The position numbers and the translations under genes are program-made. A stretch of DNA of 64,000 nt from Ruegeria sediminis (GTDB lineage: Bacteria; Pseudomonadota; Alphaproteobacteria; Rhodobacterales; Rhodobacteraceae): contig NZ_VCPD01000005.1 of the NCBI RefSeq assembly GCF_005938215.1, positions 124,001 to 188,000 of the forward strand, in the 5' to 3' direction. Below, in pieces: positions 27,684 through 38,250 of this stretch (position 1 is the first letter of the stretch; each line of letters begins with the position of its first letter). The notes below the pieces were generated by a model. It did no database searches. It saw only the letters and a program-made list of their open reading frames with translations, and had not been told where the DNA came from.

Positions 27684-28151
27684 GTGGAGGGGCTGCGCAT
27701 ATCGCGTGCGACAACCGGGGACATCGCGCCGGTTCAGGAAATCGCGCGCGAGACGCTGCGCAAGACCGCCTCGGTCTTTCTGGGCGAAGAGACGGTCGCC
27801 GGTTTCATCGAAAGCGGGCAGTCGGACGCCGAGATTTCCGACCATTTCTCAAATCTCTACGTCGCGCGCCTGAACGGGCGCATCGTGGGTTTCGTCATCT
27901 ATTGGGAAGGGTCCATCCACTTGATGATGGTGGACGCCAAGCTGCACCGCGCCGGTGTCGGCACCGCCATTTTGCAATGGTGCGAAACGCAGATGCGGGT
28001 CGAAGGGCACGACCGGGCGCAGTTGCAAACCTTCGTCGGAAACGCGCAGGCCATCGGCTTTTATTTGCGCAACGGCTGGACCGAAAGCCACCGCGACGGT
28101 CCGGAAGCCGGAGATTTCGCCAAGGCGACCTTTGCGAAATCCCTGACCTGA
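27684..28151 (+). CDS. GNAT N-acetyltransferase
   Basis: A 155-residue acetyl-CoA-dependent acetyltransferase. The strand IVGFVIYWEGSIHLMMV near 66-82 is followed by an acetyl-CoA loop (HRAGVGTAIL near 88) and the terminal NAQAIGFYLRNGW near 119. It starts at GTG only 5 bases after the ispG stop codon, so it is the last gene of that operon. The substrate is unknown. Confidence 0.85.
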   Translation: MEGLRISRATTGDIAPVQEIARETLRKTASVFLGEETVAGFIESGQSDAEISDHFSNLYVARLNGRIVGFVIYWEGSIHLMMVDAKLHRAGVGTAILQWCETQMRVEGHDRAQLQTFVGNAQAIGFYLRNGWTESHRDGPEAGDFAKATFAKSLT

Positions 28152-28174
28152 AAACGGGGCGGCGGGGCCGCCCC
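28151..28174 (-). terminator. Terminator of the M48-DsbA operon
   Basis: GGGGCGG (28156-28162) pairs with CCGCCCC (28168-28174) across a 5-base loop. On the minus strand the stem is followed by GTTTT, which suits termination of the leftward operon. It may also slow the rightward ispG operon. Confidence 0.65.
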
Positions 28175-28182
28175 TTGATGCT

Positions 28183-28941
28183 TCAGCTTTTTTCTTCGCG
28201 AACGCTGTCCGCGATCAGTTGCAATTGATCGGCGGGCAGGTAGCCGCGCAACATTTCCGTTTCCAGCACGAATGTCGGCGTCCCCGAGATGTTCAGACGC
28301 TGCGCCAGGGCTCGGGTTTCGGCGATCTGCCGGGTCACCTCGTCGCTGTCCATTTCCGCCACGATCGCGTCGGTGTCGAGACCCAGCCCGTCCGAGATGC
28401 GCCGCAGCGTGACTTCGGTCACGTCGCCACCGAATTCCAGCAGCGCGTCATGCACTTGTTTGTAGGCATCGTCGCCGGCCACCCGCTTGGTCGCCACGGC
28501 AAACCGCGAGGACAGAACGGAAGCTTCGCCCAGGATCGGGAATTCCTTGATGATCAGGCGGATGTTTCCGTCTTCCTTCAACAGCTTGGCCACCTCGGGC
28601 ACGGCCTTGCGGCAGTAGCCGCAGCGGTAGTCCATGAACTCCACCAGCGTGATGTCGCCATCCGGGTTTCCGCCCACCCAGCTGTAGCCGTCGTTGAACA
28701 GCTCGTCCGCATTTGCGGCCACCAGCTCCAGGTCTGCAGCCGCCTCGGCGGTGGCCTGACGCTCTTCGAGGATGTTGATGGCTTCAAGGATCACTTCGGG
28801 ATTTTCCAGCAGATACTCCCGTACCTGCGCGCCGAAGGCGGCTTTTTCGCCGTCGCTCATGGCGTCGAGGTCCAGCGCCGATGCCGGGCTGGACAATAGG
28901 GTCAGGCCCAAAAGGGCCGAGGCGGCAATACGGAGCATCAT
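28183..28941 (-). CDS. DsbA-family thiol:disulfide oxidoreductase, periplasmic
   Basis: A 252-residue exported protein with a signal peptide (cleavage near SPASA at residue 22), a helical N-terminal domain (about 24-85) and a thioredoxin-like domain with the active site Cys107-Gly-Tyr-Cys110. The cis-Pro loop appears as ISGTPTFVL. The N-terminal helical domain resembles the ScsC/Com1-type group rather than classical DsbA. Its start overlaps the end of the M48-protease gene by 4 bases. Confidence 0.9.
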   Translation of the reverse strand: MMLRIAASALLGLTLLSSPASALDLDAMSDGEKAAFGAQVREYLLENPEVILEAINILEERQATAEAAADLELVAANADELFNDGYSWVGGNPDGDITLVEFMDYRCGYCRKAVPEVAKLLKEDGNIRLIIKEFPILGEASVLSSRFAVATKRVAGDDAYKQVHDALLEFGGDVTEVTLRRISDGLGLDTDAIVAEMDSDEVTRQIAETRALAQRLNISGTPTFVLETEMLRGYLPADQLQLIADSVREEKS

Positions 28942-30287
28942 TTCTTCCTTTTCTGCATTCGTTCCGACGCAATCAGCACATCCTGGGCCCGTTGCCAACC
29001 CGGAGAACCCTCGGGTAGCTGGCCAATGGCCCGTTTGGCATGAATCCCCGCATCTTCAAAGCGGGCAAGCATGGCGTATCGCTCGGCCGTCACCACCGAG
29101 GCCATGCCGTTGTTTCCGGTCTGGGCATAGGCGAGCCCGAGATCCTGCATCAGGCGGGCGTTGCGATAGTCGCGGGCGCGCGCGGCTTCCAGGGACTCCA
29201 GCGCCTGTTCGGCCCGACCGGCGCCCAACAGGGCGCGCCCGTATCCGGCGAGGATCAGCGAATCCCGCGGAGCAAGATCGACGGCCTTCTTGTAGGCAGC
29301 GATGGCCTGCTCGCCCCGCCGGTTCTCCAGCAGGATCTGGCCCTTGAGTTCGTAGTAGAACGGATCCTCGGGCCGGATCGCCAGCGCGCCATCGATCGCG
29401 GCAAGCGCCCGGGTCAGGTCGCGGTTCTGGTGATGGGCGGCCGCCTCGCGCATCAGGCGAATGTCCCGTGCCTTTTCTTCGGGCGCGCGGCGAAGGGTCC
29501 AGGAGGGCGCGCGGGTAAAGGCGGAAACCTTGCCCTTGATCCGCGCGAACCAATAGTCCGCGTCCGGATTGGGCGCGGACTTGTCGCCATGGGCGGCCAG
29601 AAACGCCTCGGCGGCGCGCAGCCGGTCCTGGCTCATCGGGTGGGAGCGCATGTAGGGATCCTGTTGCTCGGGGCCCAGCAGTTCCTGCCCGGCGAAGGAG
29701 CGCTGCAGATCGACCATGCCTTTCGGCGACACGTCGGCCCAGCGCAGGTAGCTTGCGGCGGATTGGTCGGCCGAGGCTTCTTCGGCGCGCGTATGGCTGA
29801 GAAAACCGCGCAGCGCCGCAGTGCTGGTCCCGGCGGCGATGCCGCCCGCAGCCTCGCCCGCACCGGCAGCGGCGGCGACCAACCCCAGCGCGGTCCCCAA
29901 TATCGCGAAACGTTGCGCGCTGTCGAAATTCGCGGATCGCCGCGCCAGGTGGCCGTTGGCGATATGGGCGGCCTCATGCGCAATCACCGCCTGCAGCATG
30001 TCGGCGCGCTCGACCTGCAGGATCAGGCCGTAGTTGATGAAGATCGTGTTGTAGTCGACCACGAAAGCGTTGAAGCTGCTGTCGTTCACCACCAGCACCT
30101 TGACGCGGTTGGTGTTCAGCCCGGCGGCGCGGAGGATCGGAAAGGCCAGTTCGCGCAGGCCGTGTTCGATGTCGGGGTCGCGCAAAAGCCCGATCGCCGC
30201 CGCCGGCACCGCCGCAGCCAGCCACATTGCAGCGGCAAGACAGAGCGCCGGGATTGACGCCAGCCGGGATACGCGTTCAAAGGCCAT
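28938..30287 (-). CDS. M48-family metalloprotease with TPR repeats (BepA/YfgC-like)
   Basis: A 449-residue exported zinc protease. A signal peptide (about 1-31) is followed by the M48 domain with HEAAH at 104-108 and the third ligand in AEEASADQ, and then C-terminal TPR repeats (about 290-440). BepA-type enzymes degrade misassembled outer-membrane proteins. Coupling to a disulfide oxidoreductase gene points to periplasmic quality control. I use the ATG at 30287; the frame is open to 30473, but an ATG at 30311 would overlap the divergent aminotransferase start. Confidence 0.9.
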   Translation of the reverse strand: MAFERVSRLASIPALCLAAAMWLAAAVPAAAIGLLRDPDIEHGLRELAFPILRAAGLNTNRVKVLVVNDSSFNAFVVDYNTIFINYGLILQVERADMLQAVIAHEAAHIANGHLARRSANFDSAQRFAILGTALGLVAAAAGAGEAAGGIAAGTSTAALRGFLSHTRAEEASADQSAASYLRWADVSPKGMVDLQRSFAGQELLGPEQQDPYMRSHPMSQDRLRAAEAFLAAHGDKSAPNPDADYWFARIKGKVSAFTRAPSWTLRRAPEEKARDIRLMREAAAHHQNRDLTRALAAIDGALAIRPEDPFYYELKGQILLENRRGEQAIAAYKKAVDLAPRDSLILAGYGRALLGAGRAEQALESLEAARARDYRNARLMQDLGLAYAQTGNNGMASVVTAERYAMLARFEDAGIHAKRAIGQLPEGSPGWQRAQDVLIASERMQKRKK

Positions 30288-30309
30288 GGTCGCAACATGG
30301 GAGATGGAC

Positions 30310-31458
30310 ATGCGAAACTCAAGCCGGTCCGGCGTCGATCCCTTCATCGTGATGGACGTGATGGAGGCCGCCCGCAAGGCCGAACAGGCCGGCCGCCACA
30401 TCATCCACATGGAGGTCGGCCAACCCGGCACCGGGGCTCCGAAAGGCGCGATCGAAGCGCTGCAACGCGCCATGACCGAAGGCGCGTTGGGCTATACCGT
30501 TTCATTGGGCCTGCCGCAGTTGCGGCAGCGGATCGCGCGGCTGTATGGCGAGTGGTACGGCGTCGACCTGAACCCCGAGCGGGTGGTGGTGACCTCGGGC
30601 TCTTCCGGCGGTTTCCTGCTGGCCTTCACGGCGCTGTTCGACACCGGAGACCGGGTGGGCATCGGCGCGCCGGGCTATCCTTCGTACCGGCAGATCCTGA
30701 AGGCGCTGGACCTGGTGCCGGTGGACCTGCCGACTGCGCCCGAAAACCGGCTGCAGCCGGTGCCTTCTGATTTCGCCGACCTGAACCTGGCCGGGCTGAT
30801 GGTGGCGTCGCCGGCCAACCCCACCGGCACCATGCTGGACCGCGCGTCCATGGGCGCGCTGATCGAGGCGGCGCAGGCGCAGGGCGCCTCATTCATCAGC
30901 GACGAGATCTATCACGGGCTGGAATACGAGGCCAAGGCGGTCACGGCGCTGGAACTGACGGACGAGTGCTACGTCATCAATTCCTTCTCCAAGTATTTCT
31001 CGATGACCGGGTGGCGCGTCGGCTGGATGGTCGTGCCCGAGGACCAGGTGCGCGTGGTCGAGCGCATAGCGCAGAACATGTTCATCTGCGCCCCCCACGC
31101 CAGCCAGGTCGCGGCGCTGGCGGCGATGGACTGCGAGGATGAGTTGCAGGCCAATCTTGACGTCTACCGCGCCAACCGGGCGCTGATGCTGAAAGGTTTG
31201 CCCTGGGCAGGGTTCACCAACATCGCGCCGCCCGACGGGGCCTTTTACGTCTATGCCGATGTTTCGGACCTGACGGACGACAGCCTCGCCTTTGCGTCGG
31301 AGATCCTTGAAAAGGCCGGGGTGGCGGTCACGCCCGGGCTCGATTTCGACCCGGCGCGCGGGCACAAGACTCTGCGCTTTTCCTACGCCCGCTCGACCGT
31401 CGATATCGAAGAGGGGCTGGAACGGCTCAAGACCTTCATGCAGGCGCGCACGAGATAG
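30310..31458 (+). CDS. PLP-dependent class I/II aminotransferase
   Basis: A 382-residue fold-type I aminotransferase. The PLP lysine is Lys228 in NSFSKYFSMTGWRVGW; the cofactor-contacting Asp198 and Tyr201 are in SDEIYHGLEY, and the substrate Arg region is LRFSYARS near the end. The substrate is not assignable. The ATG at 30310 is 6 bases after GGGAG. The gene diverges from the M48 gene with only 22 bases between start codons. Confidence 0.92.
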   Translation: MRNSSRSGVDPFIVMDVMEAARKAEQAGRHIIHMEVGQPGTGAPKGAIEALQRAMTEGALGYTVSLGLPQLRQRIARLYGEWYGVDLNPERVVVTSGSSGGFLLAFTALFDTGDRVGIGAPGYPSYRQILKALDLVPVDLPTAPENRLQPVPSDFADLNLAGLMVASPANPTGTMLDRASMGALIEAAQAQGASFISDEIYHGLEYEAKAVTALELTDECYVINSFSKYFSMTGWRVGWMVVPEDQVRVVERIAQNMFICAPHASQVAALAAMDCEDELQANLDVYRANRALMLKGLPWAGFTNIAPPDGAFYVYADVSDLTDDSLAFASEILEKAGVAVTPGLDFDPARGHKTLRFSYARSTVDIEEGLERLKTFMQARTR

Positions 31459-31551
31459 GGCGATTGTCAGCGCGGCCCGGTTCGCGGCACGTTCACAAGC
31501 GCCTTCCGGTCGTGTAGGGTCGCGCCAAACGATCTCGGGCAAGCTGAGGCA

Positions 31552-32772
31552 ATGAGCAGGATCTTCTTCATTCTGGCGCTCTTCTGGGCGTGGGCATCGG
31601 TCGCGTTTGCGCAAGAGTTCAGCGGACTTGCGCGCATCGACGCGGACGAAAGCCGGATCACCGAGTCGGGCCGCAATGGCGTGCGGGTGCGACTGGCGTT
31701 GAGCCAGGGCGTTCCCTACCGGCTTTTCACGCTGTCGGAGCCTCGGCGTCTGGTTCTGGATTTCCAGGAGGTGGACTGGACCGGTCTCAGGTCGGAGACG
31801 GTGTTGCAGACCGACCGGATCACGGATGCGCAGTTCGGCACCTATGTTCCGGGATGGTCGCGCATGGTCCTCGGGCTCGGGCGTCCTCTGGGCGTGGATC
31901 AGGCTTCGCTGCAGGTGGATCAGGTGACCGGCGCCGCCGCGTTGGACGTGTTGCTGCTGCCCGTCGCGCCCGACCTCTTTTCGGAAACGGCCGGCGCGCC
32001 GTATGATCCGCGCTGGGACTTGCCTGAGCCCGCCGTCGTCGAGGCGCCCGCCCGCCGCGATGCCGACGCGCCGCTGCGCGTGATGCTGGATCCCGGCCAC
32101 GGAGGCATTGATCCCGGCGCTGAAACCAAGCACACCAACGAGAAATCGCTGATGCTGACCTTCGCGCGGGAACTGCGCGAGGTGCTGCTGCGATCGGGCG
32201 GGTTCGAGGTGATGATGACCCGGGACGACGACCGGTTCGTTTCGCTGGAACGGCGGATCGCATTGGCCCATCAAGCGGGAGCGGACGTGTTCATCTCGCT
32301 TCACGCCGACGCGCTGGCCGAGGGGCTGGCGCATGGCGCGGTGATTTATACCCTTTCCGAAGAAGCGTCTGACATCGCCAGCGCCAAGCTTGCCGAACGC
32401 CAGGCCCGCAGCGACATCATCGCCGGAGTCGATCTGAGCCGTTCGGACGACCGCGTGGCTGACGTGCTGCTTGACCTCGCCCGGCAGGAAACGCAGCCGA
32501 GGACGCTGTCGCTTGCAAGGGCGCTGGCCGAGGGCATGGCCGGGCAGGGCGGGCCGATGAACCGCCGGCCATTGCGCGAGGCGTCATTTTCGGTGCTCAA
32601 GGCGGCCGACATCCCTTCGGTTCTGGTGGAGCTAGGGTTCCTGTCCAGCCCGCGTGATCTGAAGAACATCAAGGATCCCGAATGGCGCGCGTCGATGGCG
32701 CGGGGCATACACTCCGGCCTGCGCGCCTGGCGCGAGGCGGATCAGCTTCAGCGTTCGCTGGTCCGGCAATGA
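31552..32772 (+). CDS. N-acetylmuramoyl-L-alanine amidase, AmiC type
   Basis: A 406-residue periplasmic amidase that cuts the MurNAc-L-Ala bond during septal wall splitting. A signal peptide (to about residue 22) is followed by an AMIN domain (about 25-130, RLVLDFQEVDWTGL) and a C-terminal Amidase_3 domain. The zinc site LDPGHGGIDPGAE is near 179 and the catalytic Glu in LVELGFLSSPRDL near 360. It stands directly before the PBP1a gene, a cell-wall cluster. Confidence 0.94.
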   Translation: MSRIFFILALFWAWASVAFAQEFSGLARIDADESRITESGRNGVRVRLALSQGVPYRLFTLSEPRRLVLDFQEVDWTGLRSETVLQTDRITDAQFGTYVPGWSRMVLGLGRPLGVDQASLQVDQVTGAAALDVLLLPVAPDLFSETAGAPYDPRWDLPEPAVVEAPARRDADAPLRVMLDPGHGGIDPGAETKHTNEKSLMLTFARELREVLLRSGGFEVMMTRDDDRFVSLERRIALAHQAGADVFISLHADALAEGLAHGAVIYTLSEEASDIASAKLAERQARSDIIAGVDLSRSDDRVADVLLDLARQETQPRTLSLARALAEGMAGQGGPMNRRPLREASFSVLKAADIPSVLVELGFLSSPRDLKNIKDPEWRASMARGIHSGLRAWREADQLQRSLVRQ

Positions 32773-32895
32773 TCCGCCCTTGAAGATGAGGAGGCAGACG
32801 GCGGTCTGCCGTGGCGTTTTCAGTTGGAAATGCCGCTGCCCGGTTGGTACAATCCGGAACGTTGCGGCGCCGTGGGCCAAAATGCGCCATGTGTT

Positions 32896-32924
32896 TTGAC
32901 CCGGCGGGTGGGTGTCACTATATA
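32896..32924 (+). promoter_or_regulatory. Sigma70-type promoter of the PBP1a gene
   Basis: TTGACC (32896-32901), exactly 17 bases, then TATATA (32919-32924). The -10 element ends 28 bases before the GTG start codon. It is the best match to a housekeeping promoter that I found in the window. Confidence 0.75.
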
Positions 32925-32952
32925 GACGGCAGCGCGCAGTAAAGGCAGTCAC

Positions 32953-35442
32953 GTGATCAGGTTCGTTCTTTCCTTCTTCGGGGCCATCTTCAGCCTCGTT
33001 ACACTCGGTATTTTCATGGCCGCCCTGACCATCGGCGGGGTGTTCTGGATGTATGGGCGCGACCTGCCCAGCCACGAGTCGCTGGCCCAGTACAAGCCGC
33101 CCACGATCAGCCGGATCTATTCCGGCGAAGGCAACCTGATCGACGAATTCGCGCAGGAACGCCGCCTGTTCACCGCGTCCGATGAGATTCCGGACCTGGT
33201 CAAGGAGGCGTTCATCTCGGCCGAGGACAAGAACTTCTACAGCCACCAGGGCTATGACGTGCGCGGCATCGCGGCGGCGGGGATCGAAGCGATCCGGTCC
33301 AAGGGCGAAAACGTGCGCGGGGCATCGACCATCACCCAGCAGGTGATGAAGAACTTCCTGCTGTCGGGCGACCGCCGCGCCGAGCGCAAGATCAAGGAGA
33401 TCATCCTGGCGACCCGCTTGGAGGAAACGCTGGACAAGGAACAGATTCTCGAGCTCTATCTCAACGAGATTTTCCTTGGTCAGAACTCCTATGGGGTGGC
33501 CGCCGCCGCACAGACCTATTTCAACAAGACATTGCAGGAACTGGAGCCGCACGAGGCCGCCACGCTGGCCGCGATGCCCAAGGCGCCGTCAGACTATCAT
33601 CCTGTGCGCCAGAAAGAGCGGCTTTTGTCGCGGCGCAACTACGTGCTGCGCGAGATGTACGAGAACCGCTACATCGACAAGGCCACCTACGAGGTCGAAG
33701 TCGAAAAACCGTTGCGCTCGGTGCAGAACGGCGATTTCGACGGGTTCCGCAGCGCCCTGCCGCCTCGGGACTATTTCACCGACGAGATTCGCCGCCAGTT
33801 GAGCGAGGATTTCGGCGAGGGCGAGTTTTTCACCGGCGGTTTCAGCGTGCGCGCTTCGATCGACGAGGAAATGCAGGTGATCGCAGCCCGCGCCCTGCGC
33901 GAGGCGCTGGAAAAATATGACCGCTCGCGCGGCAGATGGCGTGGAACCGGCGAGGTGATCGCCGAGGATCTGCTGGCTGATGAAAACGCCTGGCGCCAGG
34001 CGCTGGCCGAGGCGGACGTGCCACGCGACGTGGTCTTGCCGACGCAGTGGTATCCGGCGGTCGTGATGAACGTTGCCGAGGACACGCTGAGGGTCGGGAT
34101 CGAGAACGGCCCCTCGGACGGCATCATCCCGCGGTCGGACATCAAGTGGATGCGCGGCGATTTCCCGTCGAACTTCAAGCGGGGCGACATCATCCTGGTG
34201 CGCGAGGGCGACGAGGGCCAATGGTCCGCGCGCCAGGTGCCCGAGGTGCAGGGCGGCTTCATGGCGATGGACGTGAACTCGGGCCGGGTTCTGGCGATGC
34301 AGGGCGGGTTTTCCTACCAGGATTCGGTGTTCAACCGCGCCACCCAGGCGTTGCGCCAACCCGGATCCAGCTTCAAACCCTTCGTCTACGCCGCGGCGCT
34401 TGACAGCGGTTACAGCCCGGCGACCATCGTCGTGGACGCGCCGATCGAGGTGAACACGCCGCAGGGCCTGTGGCGCCCCAAGAACGCTTCGAACAAGTTC
34501 TACGGCCCGACGCCGCTGCGCACGGGGATCGAGAGGTCGCGGAACCTGATGACCATCCGCCTTGCGCAAGAGGTCTCGATGCCCGTGGTGGCGGGTTATG
34601 CCGAGCGGTTCGGGGTGTATGACAACATGGGTCCCTATCTGGCCAACGCGCTCGGCTCGGAAGAGACGACGCTGTACAAGATGGTGGCGGCCTACGCTAT
34701 GTTCGCCAACGGCGGCGAGCGGGTGGAACCGACGCTAGTCGACCGGATTCAGGACCGTTACGGCAAGACAATCTATCGCCACGACGACCGGGAATGCGTG
34801 GACTGCAACTCGGACCAGATCCCGCCGAACGCGGCGCCGCGGATCGTCACCGACCGCCAGCGCGTGATGGACGCCATCACCGCCTATCAGCTGACCTCGA
34901 TGATGCGCGGCGTGGTCGAACGCGGAACCGCGTCGGGCGCCGTCAACCTGCCGGTGCCCACGGCGGGCAAGACCGGCACCACCAACGACGCCAAGGACGT
35001 GTGGTTCATCGGCTTCACCTCGAACATCGTTGCGGGATGCTATATCGGATATGACCGCCCGCGCCCGATGGGGGCCAGCGCCTATGGCAGTTCGATGTGC
35101 GCGCCGGTGTTCCAGACCTTCATGGAAAAGGCGGTGGAGAAATACGGAGGCGGCCCCTTCGACGTGCCGCCCGGCGGCCATTTCATCAAGATCGACCGCT
35201 TCTCGGGTGCGCGCCTGCCGGATGACGCGGAAGGCGAATACGTCGTGGCCGAGTATTTCCGCGATGGCGTCGAGCCGCTGTTCGGTCAGGCCTATGACGG
35301 CGGATTTGCGATGGGGTCCAACCTGCCTCTGTTCGAAGAAGTGCAGCAGGCCGGGCGCCAGGTCAGGACGTCGACTGGGGAAACCACTACGGTTGGACCA
35401 AAGGCGAACTTTGGCACCGTCAGTTCCGGGGGTCTGTACTGA
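32953..35442 (+). CDS. mrcA: Penicillin-binding protein 1A (bifunctional glycosyltransferase/transpeptidase)
   Basis: An 829-residue class A PBP that polymerises and cross-links peptidoglycan. One N-terminal transmembrane helix (about 5-30) leads to a GT51 domain (about 55-230) with [12 protein letters not shown] and [14 protein letters not shown]. An OB-like insert follows, then the transpeptidase domain with catalytic SSFK near residue 472, a SRN box ([11 protein letters not shown]) and KTGTTND near 672. It starts at GTG, and the signal-anchor begins immediately. A clear promoter lies 28 bases upstream. Confidence 0.96.
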   Translation: MIRFVLSFFGAIFSLVTLGIFMAALTIGGVFWMYGRDLPSHESLAQYKPPTISRIYSGEGNLIDEFAQERRLFTASDEIPDLVKEAFISAEDKNFYSHQGYDVRGIAAAGIEAIRSKGENVRGASTITQQVMKNFLLSGDRRAERKIKEIILATRLEETLDKEQILELYLNEIFLGQNSYGVAAAAQTYFNKTLQELEPHEAATLAAMPKAPSDYHPVRQKERLLSRRNYVLREMYENRYIDKATYEVEVEKPLRSVQNGDFDGFRSALPPRDYFTDEIRRQLSEDFGEGEFFTGGFSVRASIDEEMQVIAARALREALEKYDRSRGRWRGTGEVIAEDLLADENAWRQALAEADVPRDVVLPTQWYPAVVMNVAEDTLRVGIENGPSDGIIPRSDIKWMRGDFPSNFKRGDIILVREGDEGQWSARQVPEVQGGFMAMDVNSGRVLAMQGGFSYQDSVFNRATQALRQPGSSFKPFVYAAALDSGYSPATIVVDAPIEVNTPQGLWRPKNASNKFYGPTPLRTGIERSRNLMTIRLAQEVSMPVVAGYAERFGVYDNMGPYLANALGSEETTLYKMVAAYAMFANGGERVEPTLVDRIQDRYGKTIYRHDDRECVDCNSDQIPPNAAPRIVTDRQRVMDAITAYQLTSMMRGVVERGTASGAVNLPVPTAGKTGTTNDAKDVWFIGFTSNIVAGCYIGYDRPRPMGASAYGSSMCAPVFQTFMEKAVEKYGGGPFDVPPGGHFIKIDRFSGARLPDDAEGEYVVAEYFRDGVEPLFGQAYDGGFAMGSNLPLFEEVQQAGRQVRTSTGETTTVGPKANFGTVSSGGLY

Positions 35443-35510
35443 CCGCTTGCCCAGCGGTTGGTGCTGGTCTATCAGAACCCTTCGTAAGACCCGAATTTGC
35501 AGGACATACC

Positions 35511-36638
35511 ATGCGCGCCGAGACTCAGAACATCGTGGCGGATATCCGGAAATCGCTGGACCTTCTGGCCCGGCGGATGGACTACGAGACCGCGCCGCAC
35601 CGGCTTGAGGAGTTCAACGCGCGGGTCGAGGATCCCAACCTCTGGGACAATCCCGAGAACGCCCAGAAACTGATGCGCGAGCGTCAGGTGCTGGTTGACG
35701 CGATCGAGACCTACGAGTCGATCAAAACGGACCTCAACGACAACATCGAACTCATCGAGCTAGGTGAGATGGAGGACGATGAAGAGGTCGTCAAGGATGC
35801 GGAGTTGGCGCTGAAGGCACTCAAGGCCAAGGCCGCCAAAAAGGAGCTCGAGGCGCTCCTGGACGGCGAGGCGGATGCCAACGACACGTTCCTCGAGATC
35901 AATGCAGGCGCCGGCGGCACGGAAAGCTGCGACTGGGCGTCGATGCTGGCGCGGATGTATGTCCGCTGGGCCGATAAAAAGGGCTACAAGGTCGAGCTTC
36001 AGTCCGAAACCCCGGGCGAAGAAGCAGGGATCAAGTCGGTCGCCTACAAGATTTCGGGCCACAACGCCTATGGCTGGCTGAAATCCGAAAGCGGCGTGCA
36101 CCGTCTGGTGCGGATCTCGCCCTACGACGCGGCGGCCAAGCGGCATACCTCGTTCTGCTCGGTCTGGGTGTATCCGGTGGTCGATGACAATATCGAGATC
36201 GATGTGAACCCCTCGGACATCCGCGTGGACACCTACCGGTCTTCCGGCGCGGGCGGCCAGCACGTCAACACGACGGATTCCGCGGTACGGATCACTCACA
36301 TTCCGACCGGAATCGTGGTGACCTCGTCCGAGAAGTCGCAGCACCAGAACCGCGACATCGCGATGAAGGCGTTGAAATCGCGCCTGTACCAGATGGAGCT
36401 TGACCGCCGAAACGCCGAGATCAACGCCGCGCACGAAGCCAAGGGCGATGCGGGCTGGGGCAACCAGATCCGCTCTTACGTGTTGCAGCCCTATCAGATG
36501 GTCAAGGATTTGCGCACCAGCTACGAGACCTCGGATACCAAGGGCGTACTGGACGGCGACCTGGATGCCTTCATGGCCGCGACCTTGGCGCTGAAGGTGG
36601 CGGGCAAGAGCCGTTCCGAGGCGCGGGCGGACGGCTGA
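35511..36638 (+). CDS. prfB: Peptide chain release factor 2
   Basis: A 375-residue RF2 that recognises UAA and UGA and triggers peptide release. The GGQ motif ([17 protein letters not shown]) lies near residue 248. The gene reads in one continuous frame with no internal UGA, so the programmed +1 frameshift known from E. coli prfB is absent, as in many alphaproteobacteria. It follows the PBP1a gene by 68 bases. Confidence 0.97.
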   Translation: MRAETQNIVADIRKSLDLLARRMDYETAPHRLEEFNARVEDPNLWDNPENAQKLMRERQVLVDAIETYESIKTDLNDNIELIELGEMEDDEEVVKDAELALKALKAKAAKKELEALLDGEADANDTFLEINAGAGGTESCDWASMLARMYVRWADKKGYKVELQSETPGEEAGIKSVAYKISGHNAYGWLKSESGVHRLVRISPYDAAAKRHTSFCSVWVYPVVDDNIEIDVNPSDIRVDTYRSSGAGGQHVNTTDSAVRITHIPTGIVVTSSEKSQHQNRDIAMKALKSRLYQMELDRRNAEINAAHEAKGDAGWGNQIRSYVLQPYQMVKDLRTSYETSDTKGVLDGDLDAFMAATLALKVAGKSRSEARADG

Positions 36639-36741
36639 CCCGGTTTCCGGCGGGCAGGGTACCGGCACCTGCCGGGGGCCTGATCCACTTTTGAATTCCG
36701 CGGCGTGCCGGCGGCCCGTCAGGCTTGATGCGTGGTGCCGG

Positions 36742-36763
36742 GTTTCAAAAGATACATTGAAAC
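36742..36763. promoter_or_regulatory. Inverted repeat upstream of the amidase gene
   Basis: GTTTCAA (36742-36748) and TTGAAAC (36757-36763) are perfect inverted copies around 8 bases, in the 188-base prfB-amidase gap, 63 bases before the start codon. A candidate operator with no regulator gene next to it. Confidence 0.35.
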
Positions 36764-36826
36764 AGTGGGTTTAAATGGCTTTGGGCCAAGGCTAGGGTGA
36801 ACTCAACCATCAGATGTTGAGCGCCC

Positions 36827-38224
36827 ATGGACCTGATCCGAACTTCCGCGACGGACCTTCTTTCCGCCATCTCCGCGGGGCGACTTACGGCCACCGAACT
36901 GATGCGCACGACGCTGGACAGGATCGAGAAGGTCAACGGAGAGGTGAACGCGATCGTCGCGCTGCGGCAAGCGGACGAGTTGATGGCCGAGGCCGAGGCG
37001 ATGGACGCCGGACCGCGGCAGGGGCCGCTTCACGGTCTTCCGATCGCCGTCAAGGACCTGGTGAACGTCGCCGGGATCGCCTCGACGCAGGGTTCCTCGA
37101 TCTTTCGGGATTTCGTGCCGAAATCGGACGATCTGATCGCCGCGCGGATGCGGGCGGCCGGGGCCATCCTGGTCGGCAAGACCAACGTGCCCGAGTTCGG
37201 GCTGGGGTCGCACACCTTCAATCCCGTCTATGGCGCGACCTGCAATCCCTATGATGGCTCCAGGTCCTCCGGCGGGTCGTCCGGAGGCGCTGCGGCGGCG
37301 CTTGCGGCAGGAATGACCGCACTTGCCGATGGGTCGGACATGATGGGCAGCCTGCGCAACCCCGCCGCCTGGAACAACGTCTACGGCTTTCGCCCAAGCT
37401 GGGGCCGGGTTCCGTCCGAGCCTGTCGGCGACACGTTCCTGCACCAGTTGTCAACGCTCGGACCGATGGCGCGCAGCCCGGAGGACCTGGGCCTTCTGCT
37501 TGACGTGATTTCGGGCCCGGACCCGCGCCAGCCGCACCCCCATGTCAGCACGCCGGTCTCGCCGGTCCGTCCGTCCGAACCCAAGGGGCTTCGGATCGGC
37601 TGGCTGGGCGATTGGGACGGCGCCTTTCCGATGGAACCCGGTATCCTGTCTCTCTGCGAGGATGCGCTGGCGGTTTTCCGTGAACTTGGTTGCCAGGTGG
37701 AGCACATCGCGCCGCCTTTCGACGCCGAACGGATCTGGGAAAGCTGGATCACCCTGCGCTCATGGAGCGTGGCGACGGGATTGTCGCCGCTGATCGAGAA
37801 AAAGGCGATGCTGAAGGACAGCGCGCAGTGGGAACTGGACCGCGGATTGGCGCTGAGCGCGATGGCGGTTCACCATGCCAGCGTAACACGCTCTGCCTGG
37901 TTCCGGCGCGCGGCGGCGCTGTTCGAGGAATATGATGCCCTCGTCCTGCCAGCTGCTCAGGTCTGGCCGTTCGATGTCTCGCTGCCCTATCCGAACGAGA
38001 TCGCGGGAAGCGCGATGGACACCTATCACCGCTGGATGCAGGTCGTGGTACCGGTCAGTCTTCTGGGGCTGCCCTGTCTTGCGGCCCCGGCGGGGTTCGG
38101 GGGCGGGGGGCTTCCCATGGGTATTCAGATCTTCGGTCCGCGCGGCAGCGATGCGATGCTGTTGTCGTTGGGCGCCGCCTATCACGCCAGGACGAAGTGG
38201 CCGCAGCGGCGACCGGCGATGTGA
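36827..38224 (+). CDS. Amidase-signature family enzyme
   Basis: A 465-residue amidase-signature hydrolase. The Ser-cisSer-Lys triad can be placed: Lys in AVKDLVN near residue 75, cis-Ser in [13 protein letters not shown] near 148-151 and the nucleophile Ser in [14 protein letters not shown] near 173. The usual GGS before the nucleophile is MGS here, a small deviation in the oxyanion loop. The substrate is unknown. The DUF2189 gene follows 26 bases later and is probably co-transcribed. Confidence 0.9.
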   Translation: MDLIRTSATDLLSAISAGRLTATELMRTTLDRIEKVNGEVNAIVALRQADELMAEAEAMDAGPRQGPLHGLPIAVKDLVNVAGIASTQGSSIFRDFVPKSDDLIAARMRAAGAILVGKTNVPEFGLGSHTFNPVYGATCNPYDGSRSSGGSSGGAAAALAAGMTALADGSDMMGSLRNPAAWNNVYGFRPSWGRVPSEPVGDTFLHQLSTLGPMARSPEDLGLLLDVISGPDPRQPHPHVSTPVSPVRPSEPKGLRIGWLGDWDGAFPMEPGILSLCEDALAVFRELGCQVEHIAPPFDAERIWESWITLRSWSVATGLSPLIEKKAMLKDSAQWELDRGLALSAMAVHHASVTRSAWFRRAAALFEEYDALVLPAAQVWPFDVSLPYPNEIAGSAMDTYHRWMQVVVPVSLLGLPCLAAPAGFGGGGLPMGIQIFGPRGSDAMLLSLGAAYHARTKWPQRRPAM

Positions 38225-38250
38225 CTGATAAAACGCAGGGGAGGGAGAAG

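Noticed and set aside
35511..35600. Programmed +1 frameshift in prfB
   Set aside because: The start region reads through in a single frame without an internal TGA, so no frameshift is needed.
36640..36680. Terminator after prfB
   Set aside because: Only a 6-bp imperfect pairing without a T-run can be drawn, not enough to call.
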